A stretch of DNA of 64,000 nucleotides. It comes from DSUN01 sp035527715 (lineage in GTDB: Bacteria > Planctomycetota > PUPC01 > DSUN01). Positions within the stretch are counted from its first letter, which is position 1; each line of letters opens with the position of its first letter. Both the position numbers and the translations under genes were made by a program. Where the stretch lies: the NCBI GenBank assembly GCA_035527715.1, contig DATKZY010000008.1:1-64000 (forward strand). Direction: 5' to 3'. Shown in pieces: positions 45,861 through 56,377 of the stretch. The notes under the pieces were generated by a model. It made no database searches. It saw only the letters and a program-made list of their open reading frames with translations, and was not told the origin of the DNA.

Positions 45861-47267
45861 ATGGCGGAAGCGAAGCCGCGGATCCTGGTGGTGGAAGACG
45901 ACGCGAGCATGCAGGATTTCCTCACGACGTTTCTCGAGCAGGAGGGCCACGAGGTGCGCTGGGCCGCCCACGGGGGCATCGCGCGGCAACTGCTCCAGAC
46001 CGAGCCGTTCGACGTGGTGATCACGGACATCGTGATGCCCGAGGTGGACGGGCTGACGGTGCTGGACGAGGTGAAGGAGCAGCACCCGGACACGGCGGTG
46101 ATCGTGATGACCGGCCGCTCGTCGGTGCGCCAGGCGGTGGACCTGATTCGGCGCGGGGCGGACGATTATTTCAAGAAGCCGTTCGACATTGACGAGATGC
46201 TGCACGTGATCCGGCGGTCGGTGGACCACCGGAAGGCCCTGCGCGAGAGCCGGACGGCCGCTCCGGCGCCCCCGGGCGAGGCGGCCGCGCCGCCTGTCGA
46301 GGCGTTCCCCAGGATCATCGGCCACTCGAAGACCCTGCTGCCCATCTTCGAGCTGATCCTGAAGGTGGCCGACACGAATTCCACGGTGCTCATCCAGGGC
46401 GCGAGCGGCACGGGCAAGGAGCTGGTGGCCGCGGCCATCCACGAGAAGAGCTCGCGCCGCTGCGGGCCGTTCATCCCCGTCCACTGCGGCGCCATCCCCG
46501 AAACCCTGCTCGAGAGCGAGTTGTTCGGGCACGAGAAGGGCTCGTTCACCGGCGCCATCGCCCGCAAGGAGGGCGTGTTCCGGCTCGCCGACGGCGGCAC
46601 GCTGTTCCTCGACGAGGTGAGCGAGATGAGCGTGCCGCTCCAGGTCAAGCTCCTGCGCGTTCTGGAGACGGGCACGTTCCGACGCGTCGGGGGCGTGGAG
46701 GACACGCACGTGGACGTGCGCGTGCTGGCCGCCACGAACCGCGAACTGCGGGAGATGGTGGACAAGAGTCTGTTTCGGCAGGACCTCTACTACCGCCTGA
46801 ACGTCTTCCCGATCGTCCTGCCGCCGCTGTGCGGGCGGACGGGGGACATTCCGCTGCTGGCCCAGCACTTCCTCGCGAAGCTGGCCCGCTCGGGGAGGCC
46901 GAGCTGCACGGCCTCCGACGAGGCACTTGCCCTCCTGTGCGCCCACGAGTGGCCCGGCAACGTGCGCGAGCTCGAGAACGTCATCGAGCGAGCGGTGATC
47001 CTGTGCGGCGGCGGCGAGGTGCGCCCGGAACACCTGCCCGCCGAGTTGCGCCCTCGAAAGCAGGAGGCCCCGCCGGCGGCGGATGCCTCGGGCCTCCCCT
47101 ACCGCGCGGCCAAGGCGATCTTCGAGGAGCAGTATATCAAGGCCCTGCTGGCCCGGCACGCGGGCAGCGTGGCCACGGCGGCCAGGGCCGCCGGCATGTC
47201 CCGTGCCCACTTCTACGAGCTTCTCCGCAAGCACAGCATAGACCTTGCCCGCTACACGGACGCGTAG
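45861..47267 (+). CDS. NtrC-family sigma54-dependent response regulator (1)
   Basis: 468 residues: receiver domain (ILVVEDD; phosphoacceptor Asp56 in ITDIVMPEVDG; Lys in YFKKPF), AAA+ sigma54-activator domain (Walker A GASGTGKE, sigma54 contact loop GSFTGA, Walker B GTLFLDEV, arginine finger region FRQDLYYRLNVFP) and C-terminal Fis-type helix-turn-helix (AATAARAAGMSRAHFYELLRKH). It activates sigma54 RNA polymerase promoters. ATG 45861 follows GAGGTG. It lies between the hybrid kinase and the sigma54 promoter at 47527, the most obvious local target. Confidence 0.95.
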   Translation: MAEAKPRILVVEDDASMQDFLTTFLEQEGHEVRWAAHGGIARQLLQTEPFDVVITDIVMPEVDGLTVLDEVKEQHPDTAVIVMTGRSSVRQAVDLIRRGADDYFKKPFDIDEMLHVIRRSVDHRKALRESRTAAPAPPGEAAAPPVEAFPRIIGHSKTLLPIFELILKVADTNSTVLIQGASGTGKELVAAAIHEKSSRRCGPFIPVHCGAIPETLLESELFGHEKGSFTGAIARKEGVFRLADGGTLFLDEVSEMSVPLQVKLLRVLETGTFRRVGGVEDTHVDVRVLAATNRELREMVDKSLFRQDLYYRLNVFPIVLPPLCGRTGDIPLLAQHFLAKLARSGRPSCTASDEALALLCAHEWPGNVRELENVIERAVILCGGGEVRPEHLPAELRPRKQEAPPAADASGLPYRAAKAIFEEQYIKALLARHAGSVATAARAAGMSRAHFYELLRKHSIDLARYTDA

Positions 47268-47340
47268 GCGCCGCGGCGCGGCCTGCGGCTGCTTTTCCGA
47301 TGGTCAGGAAAAGCGGACTGGCGTCCAGCGCGGCGGAAAC

Positions 47341-47399
47341 GCCGTAAGTGACTGCTTGACAAGTGCTTACGGCTGGCGCCCTTTTGGCATGTTGCCAAA
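47341..47399. promoter_or_regulatory. Two inverted repeats, candidate enhancer sites
   Basis: GCCGTAAG / CTTACGGC (47341-47348 and 47366-47373, 17-bp centre) and TTTGGCA / TGCCAAA (47383-47399, 3-bp centre) lie about 195 and 160 bp upstream of the predicted sigma54 start, the usual distance for NtrC-type activator sites. The remainder of the 47268-47597 gap holds no gene. Confidence 0.5.
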
Positions 47400-47526
47400 C
47401 GTGTACATTTCGTCGTGGAATGTTGACGAGCGTCATCATTAGCAGGCGCGCGGGCCGATCGCTGCAAGTTCTTGCGGAGCCTGCTGTTAGAGCGGCGATT
47501 CCCGGATCATGCCCGAGATTGGGCTC

Positions 47527-47542
47527 TGGCACTCCATTTGCT
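47527..47542 (+). promoter_or_regulatory. Predicted sigma54 (-24/-12) promoter
   Basis: TGGCAC, five bases, TTGCT matches the sigma54 consensus with the exact 10-bp spacing between the invariant GG and GC. Expected start near 47553, 45 nt before GTG 47598. Confidence 0.72.
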
Positions 47543-47597
47543 TGTGCCAGAAGAGGACGAGAGGCGTAGGTCCGCTAACCTGAGGATTCGAGCGCCC

Positions 47598-48962
47598 GTG
47601 AGCGATGCATCTACCTACATGGCCGGCGGCGATAGCGGCCAGGGGGCGACGCCCCCTGGCTCGGGCCCTTCGCCCTGGCAGGCGGTGGAGCGGCGGGTCC
47701 TGCTGAGCCGGCTGCACGAGCTCGAGCAGAAGGCGCGGCATCTCCAGGGGCACGAGGCCCACCTGCGCGAGTTGAGCCGCGAGGTGGACCTGTTGAGCCG
47801 GCTGAGCCGCGCGGCCCACGCGCTGCATCGCGCCGTGGACTTGCGGGAGCTGCTCGACGCGGCGCTCGGCCAGTGCGCGGCGCTGCTGCGCGCCGACAAG
47901 GTGTCGCTGCTGCTCCACGAGCCGCAGGCGAACGAGCTGGTCGTGGTGAAGGCCTGCGGCGTGTTCTCCGTGCCCATCGAGGGCCTGCGGCTGCCCGTGG
48001 GCCAGGGGGTGGCGGGCTACGTGGCCCTGCACCGCGAGCCGCTGCGCGTGGAGGACATCGCGCGCGACGGGCGGTTCGCCGTCCGCGACTCGGGCCGCTA
48101 TGCCACGGGGTCGTTCCTGTGCGTGCCGGTGCAGGACAATGGCTCGCTGCTGGGGGTGCTGAGTGCGACGGACCGGGAGGACCGCCAGCCCTTCTCGGCG
48201 GAGGACCTCCGCGGGGCGGCGGCCCTGGCGAGCGAGCTGGCGCTCGCCCTCCGCAGGGTGCAGCAGGTCGAGGCCGGGCAGGCCGGGCAGCGGCAGTTGA
48301 TGGCGAAGCTGGCCCACGAGCTCCGCAACCCGCTCGACGGCGCGCTGCGGTTCCTCAACCTCACCCTGGCCGGCCACAGCCCGGCCGCGAGTCGCCGGCG
48401 CTACCTCCTCGCGAGCAAGCAGGGCCTCGAGCGCCTCAACGGGATCGTCGAGGGGCTCGTGGGCCTCAGCGGCTGCGCCCGGGCCGACGACGGGCCGGTG
48501 AGCGTCAACGACCTGGCCACCCAGGCCGTCACGCTCCAGGAGGGCAAGGCCCAGCAGCGCGGGGTGCGGGTGGAGCTGGACCTCGCGGACGGCTTGCCCC
48601 CGGTGCCCGGGGGTTTGGGCCTCTTCCAGGTCTTCACGAACCTGGTGTCGAATGCCCTGGACGCAATGGAGGCCGGGGGCGGCACGCTGGCGGTGAGTTC
48701 GCGGCGCGAGGGTGGCGCGATCGTCGTGCGGGTGGCCGACACGGGGTGCGGGATGCCGCCCGAGGTGCTGGAGGGGCTGTTCACGCCGTTCTTCACCACG
48801 AAGCCGGCCGGCCGCGGGATGGGGCTGGGGCTGGCCGTGTGCCGCGAGGTGATGGACCGGCTGCAGGGCCGCATGGAAGTCACGAGCAAGCCAGGCCACG
48901 GCACCGTGTTCACGGTCGCGGTGCCGTGTGGGACGATACCGCAGGGGGCCGCGAGGCCCTAG
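47598..48962 (+). CDS. GAF-domain histidine kinase
   Basis: About 454 residues, soluble. An N-terminal coiled coil (LHELEQKARHLQGHEAHLRE) leads into a GAF domain (~75-235: LRADKVSLLLHEP, GQGVAGYVALHREP, SFLCVPVQDNGSLLGVLSATD), HisKA with the phosphoacceptor in KLAHELRNPLDG, and a HATPase domain (LVSNALDAM, DTGCGMP, GMGLGLAV). Partner of the NtrC-type regulator encoded 99 bp downstream. GTG 47598 is weakly supported by GAGGA; ATG 47619 is an alternative. A sigma54 promoter lies just upstream. Confidence 0.9.
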   Translation: MSDASTYMAGGDSGQGATPPGSGPSPWQAVERRVLLSRLHELEQKARHLQGHEAHLRELSREVDLLSRLSRAAHALHRAVDLRELLDAALGQCAALLRADKVSLLLHEPQANELVVVKACGVFSVPIEGLRLPVGQGVAGYVALHREPLRVEDIARDGRFAVRDSGRYATGSFLCVPVQDNGSLLGVLSATDREDRQPFSAEDLRGAAALASELALALRRVQQVEAGQAGQRQLMAKLAHELRNPLDGALRFLNLTLAGHSPAASRRRYLLASKQGLERLNGIVEGLVGLSGCARADDGPVSVNDLATQAVTLQEGKAQQRGVRVELDLADGLPPVPGGLGLFQVFTNLVSNALDAMEAGGGTLAVSSRREGGAIVVRVADTGCGMPPEVLEGLFTPFFTTKPAGRGMGLGLAVCREVMDRLQGRMEVTSKPGHGTVFTVAVPCGTIPQGAARP

Positions 48963-49061
48963 GCCGCCGGGCAGTTGCCCGGGGCCGGCTCGGTTGCAGC
49001 ACGGCCGCCGCGGACTACGGGGGGCGGCGGGCGGCTGCCGGGACGTGGAAGGGATCATGGC

Positions 49062-50438
<1,377 letters not shown>

Positions 50439-50590
50439 ATGGCTTGCCACGATTCCTGGTCGAAGCGGGACCGCCTGTTGAGGGCCAGCACTGTCGGCGG
50501 GGCGTCTGTGCCCCGCGCGGGGCACCCTTCGGCAGGGCTCAGGGCAGGCTCCGGCCCCGCCCACATCGAGCGGGAATCGCGGCAAGCCAT
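50439..50590. repeat. 152-bp MITE-like element
   Basis: It is bounded by 18-bp terminal inverted repeats (ATGGCTTGCCACGATTCC at 50439-50456 and its complement with one mismatch at 50573-50590), with an internal GCCCCGCGCGGGGC palindrome. It begins at the last base of the regulator stop codon region and fills the gap before the TPR gene. No transposase in the window. Confidence 0.7.
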
Positions 50591-50675
50591 CTGGGTGGCA
50601 TGTGAGAAGCCGGGCCCCCGCGCGGCCCGCGAGAGCGACACACTGACCGAAACCCGACAGTGAGGAGACTGGGTC

Positions 50676-53600
50676 ATGCAGCACCGCGTTCGTTCTTCCC
50701 TGGGTCGGTTCCTGGCCGTGTGCCTGGTGGCCACGACGTGGGCGGCGGCCCTTGCCGCCGAGGACGAGACGCGGGAGGACGCCGACCTGCGGCGGGGGCG
50801 CATCTACTACAAGAGCGGCAAGTACAACGAGGCCATCGCCGCGCTCCGCATCGCCCTGCGGCGCAACCCGCGCAACGGCGAGGCCCTCCTCTGGGTCGGC
50901 AAGTCGCACGCCCGCATCTCCGAGTTCGACAAGGCCGCCGAACACCTCCAGCAGGCCGTGCAACTCCTGCCCGACAGCGAGGACGGCTACGCCGAGCTCA
51001 CCGGGGCCTACCTCGAGCTGGACGCCCGCGAGCGCGCCCGCGGGCAGCACGACCGCGCCCGGGAGTTCCTCGAGAAGGCCGAGAGCGCGGCCAAGACCCT
51101 CCTCCAGCGCCAGCCCAAGATGAAGGAGAGCTACGAGCTGCTCGTGCGCCTGACCAAGCACAAGGCCAACGTCTTCCGCGACGCCCAGCAGCCCGACAAA
51201 GAGCGCGACATGTACGAGGAGGCCCTCGGCTACTGCGAGAGCGTGCTCCAGATCGACCCCAACGACGTCTCGACCCACCTCGAGCGCATCCACATCCTCT
51301 TCGGGCTCCGGCGCTTCAAGGACGCCGAGCGGCGCTGCAACGAGGTGCTGAAGATCAACGACAAGCTGCACGACCCGAAGCTCATCATCGCCCAGATTCG
51401 GCGGACGGATGGCGACAACGACGGCGCCCTGAAGGTGCTCACGGAGATCCTGGTGGCGAAGCCCACCCAGATCGAGGCCATGCTGCGCCGCGCCGAGATC
51501 TACCTGGACCTCCAGAAGTACGAGGAGGCCCTGGCCGACGCGAACGAGGCGATCCGGCTGACGAACAAGAACCCCTACGCCAACTTCATCCGCGGCTGCG
51601 TGTACATGCAGCTCAAGAAGCTCGACTCCGCGATCCAGGAGCTCCAGTTCGCCGCCGCCGGCATGCCGCGCCACCTCCCCGCCCACTTCTGGCTCGCCCG
51701 CTGCCTGCTGATGAAGGACCGGTTGCGCGACGGCATCGAGGAGCTCAACTCCGTGGTCAAGCTCGACCCCCGCTTCACCACCGCCCGCCTCGTGCTGGCC
51801 AGCGCCCACCTCCAGAACGGCTACCCCGACGGCGCGATCAACACGCTGGTGGACGCGTTGCACTTCGACGCCAAGAACGTCGAGGTCTACCGCCTCCTGG
51901 GCATCGCCTACCTGCACAAGGGCGAGCACGAGCGCGCCGAGCAGATGTTCCAGAAGATGCTGGGCATTGACCCCGACGCGGCCCGCGCCCACCAGGTGCT
52001 GGCCGGCATCAAGCTCGCCAAGGGGAAGATCGACGAGGCCATCGAGCACTGCCGCACCGCGCTCGACGTCGAGCCGCGCAACGTCGACGTCCACTTCCTC
52101 CTCGGCCTCGCCTACATGCGCCGCCGGCGCTTCGACGGCGCCAAGGCCGAGTTCGAGCACGTCCTGCGCCTCCGCGACCACCACCCCGGCGCGCGCATGA
52201 ACCTCGCCGCCGTGCACATCCAGCTCCGCGAGTTCGACCTCGCCCAGGAGCAGCTCCAGCGCTGCACCGAGGAGGACCCCACCCTCCCCAAGCCGCGCTA
52301 CGCGCTGGCCCGGCTCTACATGCTCCAGCGCAAGTTCGACAAGGCCGAGGCCGAGCTCACCCAACTGCTCAAGAACGAGGGCGAGCGGGCCAACGTGCAC
52401 CTGGCCATGGCCGAGCTCCACCTGGCCAAGGGCGAGAAGGACAAGGCGGTCCAGGCGGCCAAGGCGGCCCTCAGCATCGACGCGAAGCTGCTCGACGCGC
52501 GGGTGTTCCTGGCCCGCCTCCACCTGCTGGACCAGAACTGGTCGAGCGCCCTGGCCGAGCTCGAGGCCGCGCTCCGCGACAACGCCAAGTTCGCCGCCGG
52601 CTACGAGGCCGCCGTCGTCCAGGTCTACCTCGGCCGCTACGACGAGGCGGTCAAGCTCTTCGAGAAGGCCGTGCAGAACGACGTGAGCCCGGCCTCCGCC
52701 CTCGCCGGCGCCGCCGCCGCCCTCCAGTTGCGCGGCGACCACCGCGCGGCCCTCGCCAGCATCGCCCAGGCCGACACCCAGAAGCCCCAGGACCCCCTCA
52801 TCGCCCTCCAGACCCTCAACGTCTACCTCGGGCAGGGCGACGCCCCGAACGCGCGCACCCTGCTGCGCCAGGCCACCTACGTGCCCGAGCTCATCCGCGA
52901 CGCCTACCTGAGCTTCCTCGACAACTTCGCCGAGGACAAGGCGCGCTCGCGCGCCGTCTCCGACGCCCTCACCCGCATCATCTTCTTCGGCGCACGCGGC
53001 TGGCACGACCAGGCCGAGGAGGGCTGCAACCTCCTCGTCAAGCTGGCCCCCGACAACACCTTCGCCTACACGGTCCTGGCCAACGTCTACCTGGCCACCG
53101 CGAGGCCGGAGAAAGAGGTCGCCATCCTCAAGCGCCTCGTCGAGATCGCCCCCAAGGACTGCCGCCACCGCATCCGCCTCGGCAGGCGCCTGATCGACCT
53201 CGGCCGGTTCGCCGAGGCGCGCAAGGAGTTCGAGGTCGCCGCCGAGGTGGACCCCAAGGCCGTCGAGCCGGTGCTCCAGCTCGGCGCCTACTTCCTGCGC
53301 ATGGCCCAGTACGACCTCGCCACCGAACAGGCCGGCAAGGCGCTCAAGATCGAGGAGAACAACCCCCGGGCACTGGCCCTCCTCGCCTCCTGCCAGCTCG
53401 CCGAGCGGAAGCTCGACGAGGCGCGCGTCTCGCTGCGGCGCATCACGGAGAACAAGGACTCGCGCGCGGGCGACCTGCCCTACCTCCAGCTCGCCGAGCT
53501 GGACCTCCTGGACGGCCGGCCCGATAAGGCGATCCCGCAGTACGAGGAGGCCGTGAAGGCCAATCCCAAGAACACCTACGCCCACATGGGCCTCGGCGAG

Positions 53601-55235
53601 GCCTACCGCATGAAGGGCAAGCTCAACGAGGCCATCGAGCAGTTCCGCGAAGTGTTGCAGCTCGACGCCACCTTCGCCCCGGCTCTCATCGCCCTGTCCC
53701 GGGCCTACCGCGACATGAGGCGGCTGGACCTCTCGCTCGAGTACTGCGAACAGGCGGCCGAGATCAACCCCTCGGCCGTCGACGTCCGCTTCGAGCTCGC
53801 CGCCATCCGCTTCAGCCAGAGGAAGTTCGACGAAGCCATCGCCGAGTACACCCGCGTGCTCAAGGAGCGCCCCAACGACTTCCGCGCCCGCCTCGGCATC
53901 GCCCAGGCCCTGTTCGAGTCCGGCGAGCGCCAGACCGCCATCAGCCAGCTCACCGAGCTGCTCACCCAGTCGCCCCAGCTCGCCCCGGCCCGCGCCGCGC
54001 TCATCGCCTTCTACAAGCGCCTGGGCGAGATCGACAAGGCGCAGGCCGAACTCGAGCGCCTCGTCGGCGCCGCGGGGCAGGAGGCCATCGGCGTCTACGA
54101 CCTCGCCGTCGTCTACGTCCACAAGGACCGGCTCGACGCCGCCCTGGGCATGGCCGACCAGCTCCTGAAGCTGCGGGAGGCCGACCCCGCCTTCCTCGTC
54201 CTGCGCGGCACCATCCTCCAGCTCAAGGGCCGGCTGCCCGACGCCCTCGAGGCGTTCCAGCGCGCCCTGACCGAGACCCCCAAGAACGCACGCCTGGCCT
54301 CCCTCCTCGCCAACGCGAACCTGGCGGCGGGCAAGATCCCGGACGCCCGGAAAGCGATCGACTCGGTGGACCTGGGGCCCGAGCTCCAGGGGGCCTACCG
54401 CAAGCTCATCGAGCACCTGTCGGTCGGCGGCGACACCGCGCGCCTGGCCGCCAACGCGCTGAACCAGGCCGCGCTGTACGCCGACGCCAACTGGCTCACC
54501 CTGGCCCGCGACCGCTACGAGCAGATCCTCAAGGACCTCCCGGGCGGCAACCTGGCCGCCCTCCACCTCCTGGCGAGCATCTACGAACGGATGGGCGAGC
54601 GGCCCAAGTGCATCGAGACCTATCAGCGCATGCTCCAGGCCTACCCCGACCACGAGCCGGCCCTCCATCGCCTGATCAGCCACTACCTCGCCGACAAAAA
54701 CCTCGAGGGCGCCGCCGCCATCTACCGCACCCTCCTCGGCAAGAAGCGCGACGACCTGGGCCTCCAGCTCGGCCTCGCCACGGTCGTCCAGCGCCAGCGC
54801 AAGACGAAGGAGGCGATTGACCTCTACCGGCGCATCCTCAAGCAGGACCCCAACAACGCCGTGGCCTACAACAACCTCGCCTGGCTCTACGCCACCGAGA
54901 CCAAGGACCTCAAGGCCGCCGAGGAGCTCGCCACCAAGGCCGCCAACCTCACCGAAACCGACACCGCCGCCGGCGCCGCCATCCGCGACACCCTCGCCTG
55001 GGTCTTCTACATCACCGAGCGCTACGACAAGGCCATGGAGCTCGCCCGCGAGGCCGTGGACGGCATGCCCGGCAGCGCCGAGGTCCACTACCACCTCGGC
55101 ATGATCTACTTCAAGAAAAACCTCCGCGCCAGCTCCGCGCGCCACCTCCTCCTCGCGCTCAAGCTCGACCCCGATTTCGAGCACAAGGACGAGATCAACA
55201 AGGTGCTCGACCGCATCCGCCAGCGCAAGCCATAG
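50676..55235 (+). CDS. Giant exported TPR-repeat protein
   Basis: 1519 residues, signal peptide (FLAVCLVATTWAAALAAED), then TPR repeats almost from end to end, for example GRIYYKSGKYNEAIAALRIA, LPKPRYALARLYMLQRKFDK, AHMGLGEAYRMKGKLNEAIE, ending AYNNLAWLYATETKDLKAAE and VHYHLGMIYFKKNL. More than 30 repeats are likely. The pattern resembles the TPR lipoproteins linked to exopolysaccharide/PEP-CTERM export, but there is no lipobox and no exosortase gene nearby. Probably a periplasmic scaffold. ATG 50676 with GAGGAG 8 bp upstream. It follows the two-component block and is closed by a terminator. Confidence 0.9.
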   Translation: MQHRVRSSLGRFLAVCLVATTWAAALAAEDETREDADLRRGRIYYKSGKYNEAIAALRIALRRNPRNGEALLWVGKSHARISEFDKAAEHLQQAVQLLPDSEDGYAELTGAYLELDARERARGQHDRAREFLEKAESAAKTLLQRQPKMKESYELLVRLTKHKANVFRDAQQPDKERDMYEEALGYCESVLQIDPNDVSTHLERIHILFGLRRFKDAERRCNEVLKINDKLHDPKLIIAQIRRTDGDNDGALKVLTEILVAKPTQIEAMLRRAEIYLDLQKYEEALADANEAIRLTNKNPYANFIRGCVYMQLKKLDSAIQELQFAAAGMPRHLPAHFWLARCLLMKDRLRDGIEELNSVVKLDPRFTTARLVLASAHLQNGYPDGAINTLVDALHFDAKNVEVYRLLGIAYLHKGEHERAEQMFQKMLGIDPDAARAHQVLAGIKLAKGKIDEAIEHCRTALDVEPRNVDVHFLLGLAYMRRRRFDGAKAEFEHVLRLRDHHPGARMNLAAVHIQLREFDLAQEQLQRCTEEDPTLPKPRYALARLYMLQRKFDKAEAELTQLLKNEGERANVHLAMAELHLAKGEKDKAVQAAKAALSIDAKLLDARVFLARLHLLDQNWSSALAELEAALRDNAKFAAGYEAAVVQVYLGRYDEAVKLFEKAVQNDVSPASALAGAAAALQLRGDHRAALASIAQADTQKPQDPLIALQTLNVYLGQGDAPNARTLLRQATYVPELIRDAYLSFLDNFAEDKARSRAVSDALTRIIFFGARGWHDQAEEGCNLLVKLAPDNTFAYTVLANVYLATARPEKEVAILKRLVEIAPKDCRHRIRLGRRLIDLGRFAEARKEFEVAAEVDPKAVEPVLQLGAYFLRMAQYDLATEQAGKALKIEENNPRALALLASCQLAERKLDEARVSLRRITENKDSRAGDLPYLQLAELDLLDGRPDKAIPQYEEAVKANPKNTYAHMGLGEAYRMKGKLNEAIEQFREVLQLDATFAPALIALSRAYRDMRRLDLSLEYCEQAAEINPSAVDVRFELAAIRFSQRKFDEAIAEYTRVLKERPNDFRARLGIAQALFESGERQTAISQLTELLTQSPQLAPARAALIAFYKRLGEIDKAQAELERLVGAAGQEAIGVYDLAVVYVHKDRLDAALGMADQLLKLREADPAFLVLRGTILQLKGRLPDALEAFQRALTETPKNARLASLLANANLAAGKIPDARKAIDSVDLGPELQGAYRKLIEHLSVGGDTARLAANALNQAALYADANWLTLARDRYEQILKDLPGGNLAALHLLASIYERMGERPKCIETYQRMLQAYPDHEPALHRLISHYLADKNLEGAAAIYRTLLGKKRDDLGLQLGLATVVQRQRKTKEAIDLYRRILKQDPNNAVAYNNLAWLYATETKDLKAAEELATKAANLTETDTAAGAAIRDTLAWVFYITERYDKAMELAREAVDGMPGSAEVHYHLGMIYFKKNLRASSARHLLLALKLDPDFEHKDEINKVLDRIRQRKP

Positions 55236-55259
55236 CTGCACCCAACCCAGGTCCGAACA

Positions 55260-55290
55260 CCGCAGGCGGGGCCGCAAGCCCCGCCTGCGG
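55260..55290 (+). terminator. Hairpin terminator after the TPR gene
   Basis: A perfect 13-bp GC-rich stem (CCGCAGGCGGGGC / GCCCCGCCTGCGG) with a 5-nt loop, 25 bp after the stop codon, followed by TCGTTCT. Confidence 0.75.
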
Positions 55291-55382
55291 TCGTTCTGGG
55301 CCCGTGGGGCGGGGGCGGTTGCGCGAAAAAATCGAGCGAGCGGGGGCCGGGACAGCCGCGCGAAAAAAATCAAGTGCTCGAC

Positions 55383-55411
55383 TTGACAGACCATAGGTTG
55401 TGTGGTATACT
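55383..55411 (+). promoter_or_regulatory. Strong predicted sigma70-type promoter without an adjacent gene
   Basis: Perfect TTGACA (55383-55388), 17 bp, TATACT (55406-55411); start near 55418. The next convincing gene starts at 56051, so the transcript has a ~630-nt leader through inverted repeats, or is a small RNA. Confidence 0.65.
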
Positions 55412-55574
55412 GAACTCGTGGTGTGGCGATTGACTTGCCATCGCCAGACCAAAGGGTCAGCCGCGGACACGCTGGCCCAACGGCTGTCGGAAGACCGCCG
55501 CTGCATACTCACCTTTCTCCGCAAATCCTGATGTACCAGCGGATTGTGGCCCTCGGTGCGCCGGCTCCTCTCGC

Positions 55575-55728
55575 TGTCATGCCGAGCGAAGGCCGCCCTA
55601 TTCACAGAAGAGGCGGCCGAAGCCGAAGCACCTCTCAGGGGAACGGGCTGATCCACACGGTTGCCCTCTGTTGGCGACCGAGCCCCTTGAGAGATCCTTC
55701 GCTCCGTGTCACTTCGCTCAGGATGACA
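55575..55728. repeat. Dispersed inverted-repeat element (relative of 16772-16898)
   Basis: TGTCATGCCGAGCGAAGG at the left end and CTTCGCTCAGGATGACA at the right end are imperfect inverted repeats of the same kind as the element inside the toroid gene, with a different 110-bp centre. Confidence 0.65.
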
Positions 55729-55798
55729 TGATGCGAGAGCTGGGCCCGCTGGCGAGAAACGCGGGCAACCCGGCCCCGGGCCAAAGGAGGTGCCGATA

Positions 55799-56012
55799 TG
55801 CTTGTCCCGAAGGGACAACAGGAGGTAGCCGGCGGCTTCAGCCGCCGGAACAGAGGGCAGACCCCGGCCCAGTCCCGAAGGGACGGCAGAACGCATTCCC
55901 GCACGAGGCCGCCGCGTGTCTGTCGTCCTTTCGGGACTTGCCGTGATTCCGACCCCGAGTCCGGCGGCTGAAGGCGCCGGCTAAGTCCTGACCTCCCTTC
56001 GGGAGGAGGCCA
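55799..56012. repeat. Composite inverted-repeat region
   Basis: It contains TTGTCCC-GAA-GGGACAA, CCGGCGGC-TTCA-GCCGCCGG and a second GTCCC-GAA-GGGAC hairpin, and then the same motifs in reverse order (GTCCTTTCGGGAC, CGGCGGCTGAAGG, CTCCCTTCGGGAG). With the preceding element it fills the 815-bp gap 55236-56050. No gene supported there. Confidence 0.6.
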
Positions 56013-56050
56013 AGAGCACATTCGGGCTTCTGCCAGCAAAGGAGAGAGCC

Positions 56051-56377
56051 GTGCCCGAAACTGAGGTCGTCGTGCAAATGTCCAAGTTCTGCCCGTTCAA
56101 CGAACGGGAGTGCAACCGCGAGGGTTGCCGGCTCTGGAGCGGGCAATTCGATGCCTGCGGCGTCGCCGTCAACCACCTCGCCCTGGTGCGAGTGGCCGAC
56201 GCGTTGCAGGATGTCGCTGCGTTCATGTCCTTCATCAATGAGGAGTTGGGCCATGTTAGACACGAGGCTTCGATCGGTGCTGGCGATGGGGCAGAAGGCG
56301 GCCAGGCCGCAGGAGCCGGAGACCCTCCGGTTCCGCATCGAGATGGGTCCGGAGAAGAACCGGGCGCCGCTGGTTGA
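56051..56377 (+). CDS. Small cysteine-rich protein upstream of a RepA-like ATPase
   Basis: 108 residues. The first ~65 look like a real small protein with four clustered cysteines (KFCPFNERECNREGCRLWSG, then DACGV) followed by a helix (HLALVRVADALQDVAAFMSF); similar short proteins occur in other bacterial genomes and on mobile DNA. The last ~42 residues are read out of frame over the ATPase gene and have biased composition, so a shorter ancestral protein with a lost stop is possible. GTG 56051 follows GGAGAG at 5 bp. Metal binding is inferred from the cysteines. Confidence 0.55.
   Translation: MPETEVVVQMSKFCPFNERECNREGCRLWSGQFDACGVAVNHLALVRVADALQDVAAFMSFINEELGHVRHEASIGAGDGAEGGQAAGAGDPPVPHRDGSGEEPGAAG

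Noticed and set aside
55418..55531. 37-codon ORF right after the strong promoter
   Set aside because: It starts at the transcription start with no ribosome-binding site and no similarity; kept only as part of the unexplained leader.
55423..55731. 102-codon ORF
   Set aside because: Its second half is the dispersed inverted repeat, so it is most likely not a protein.
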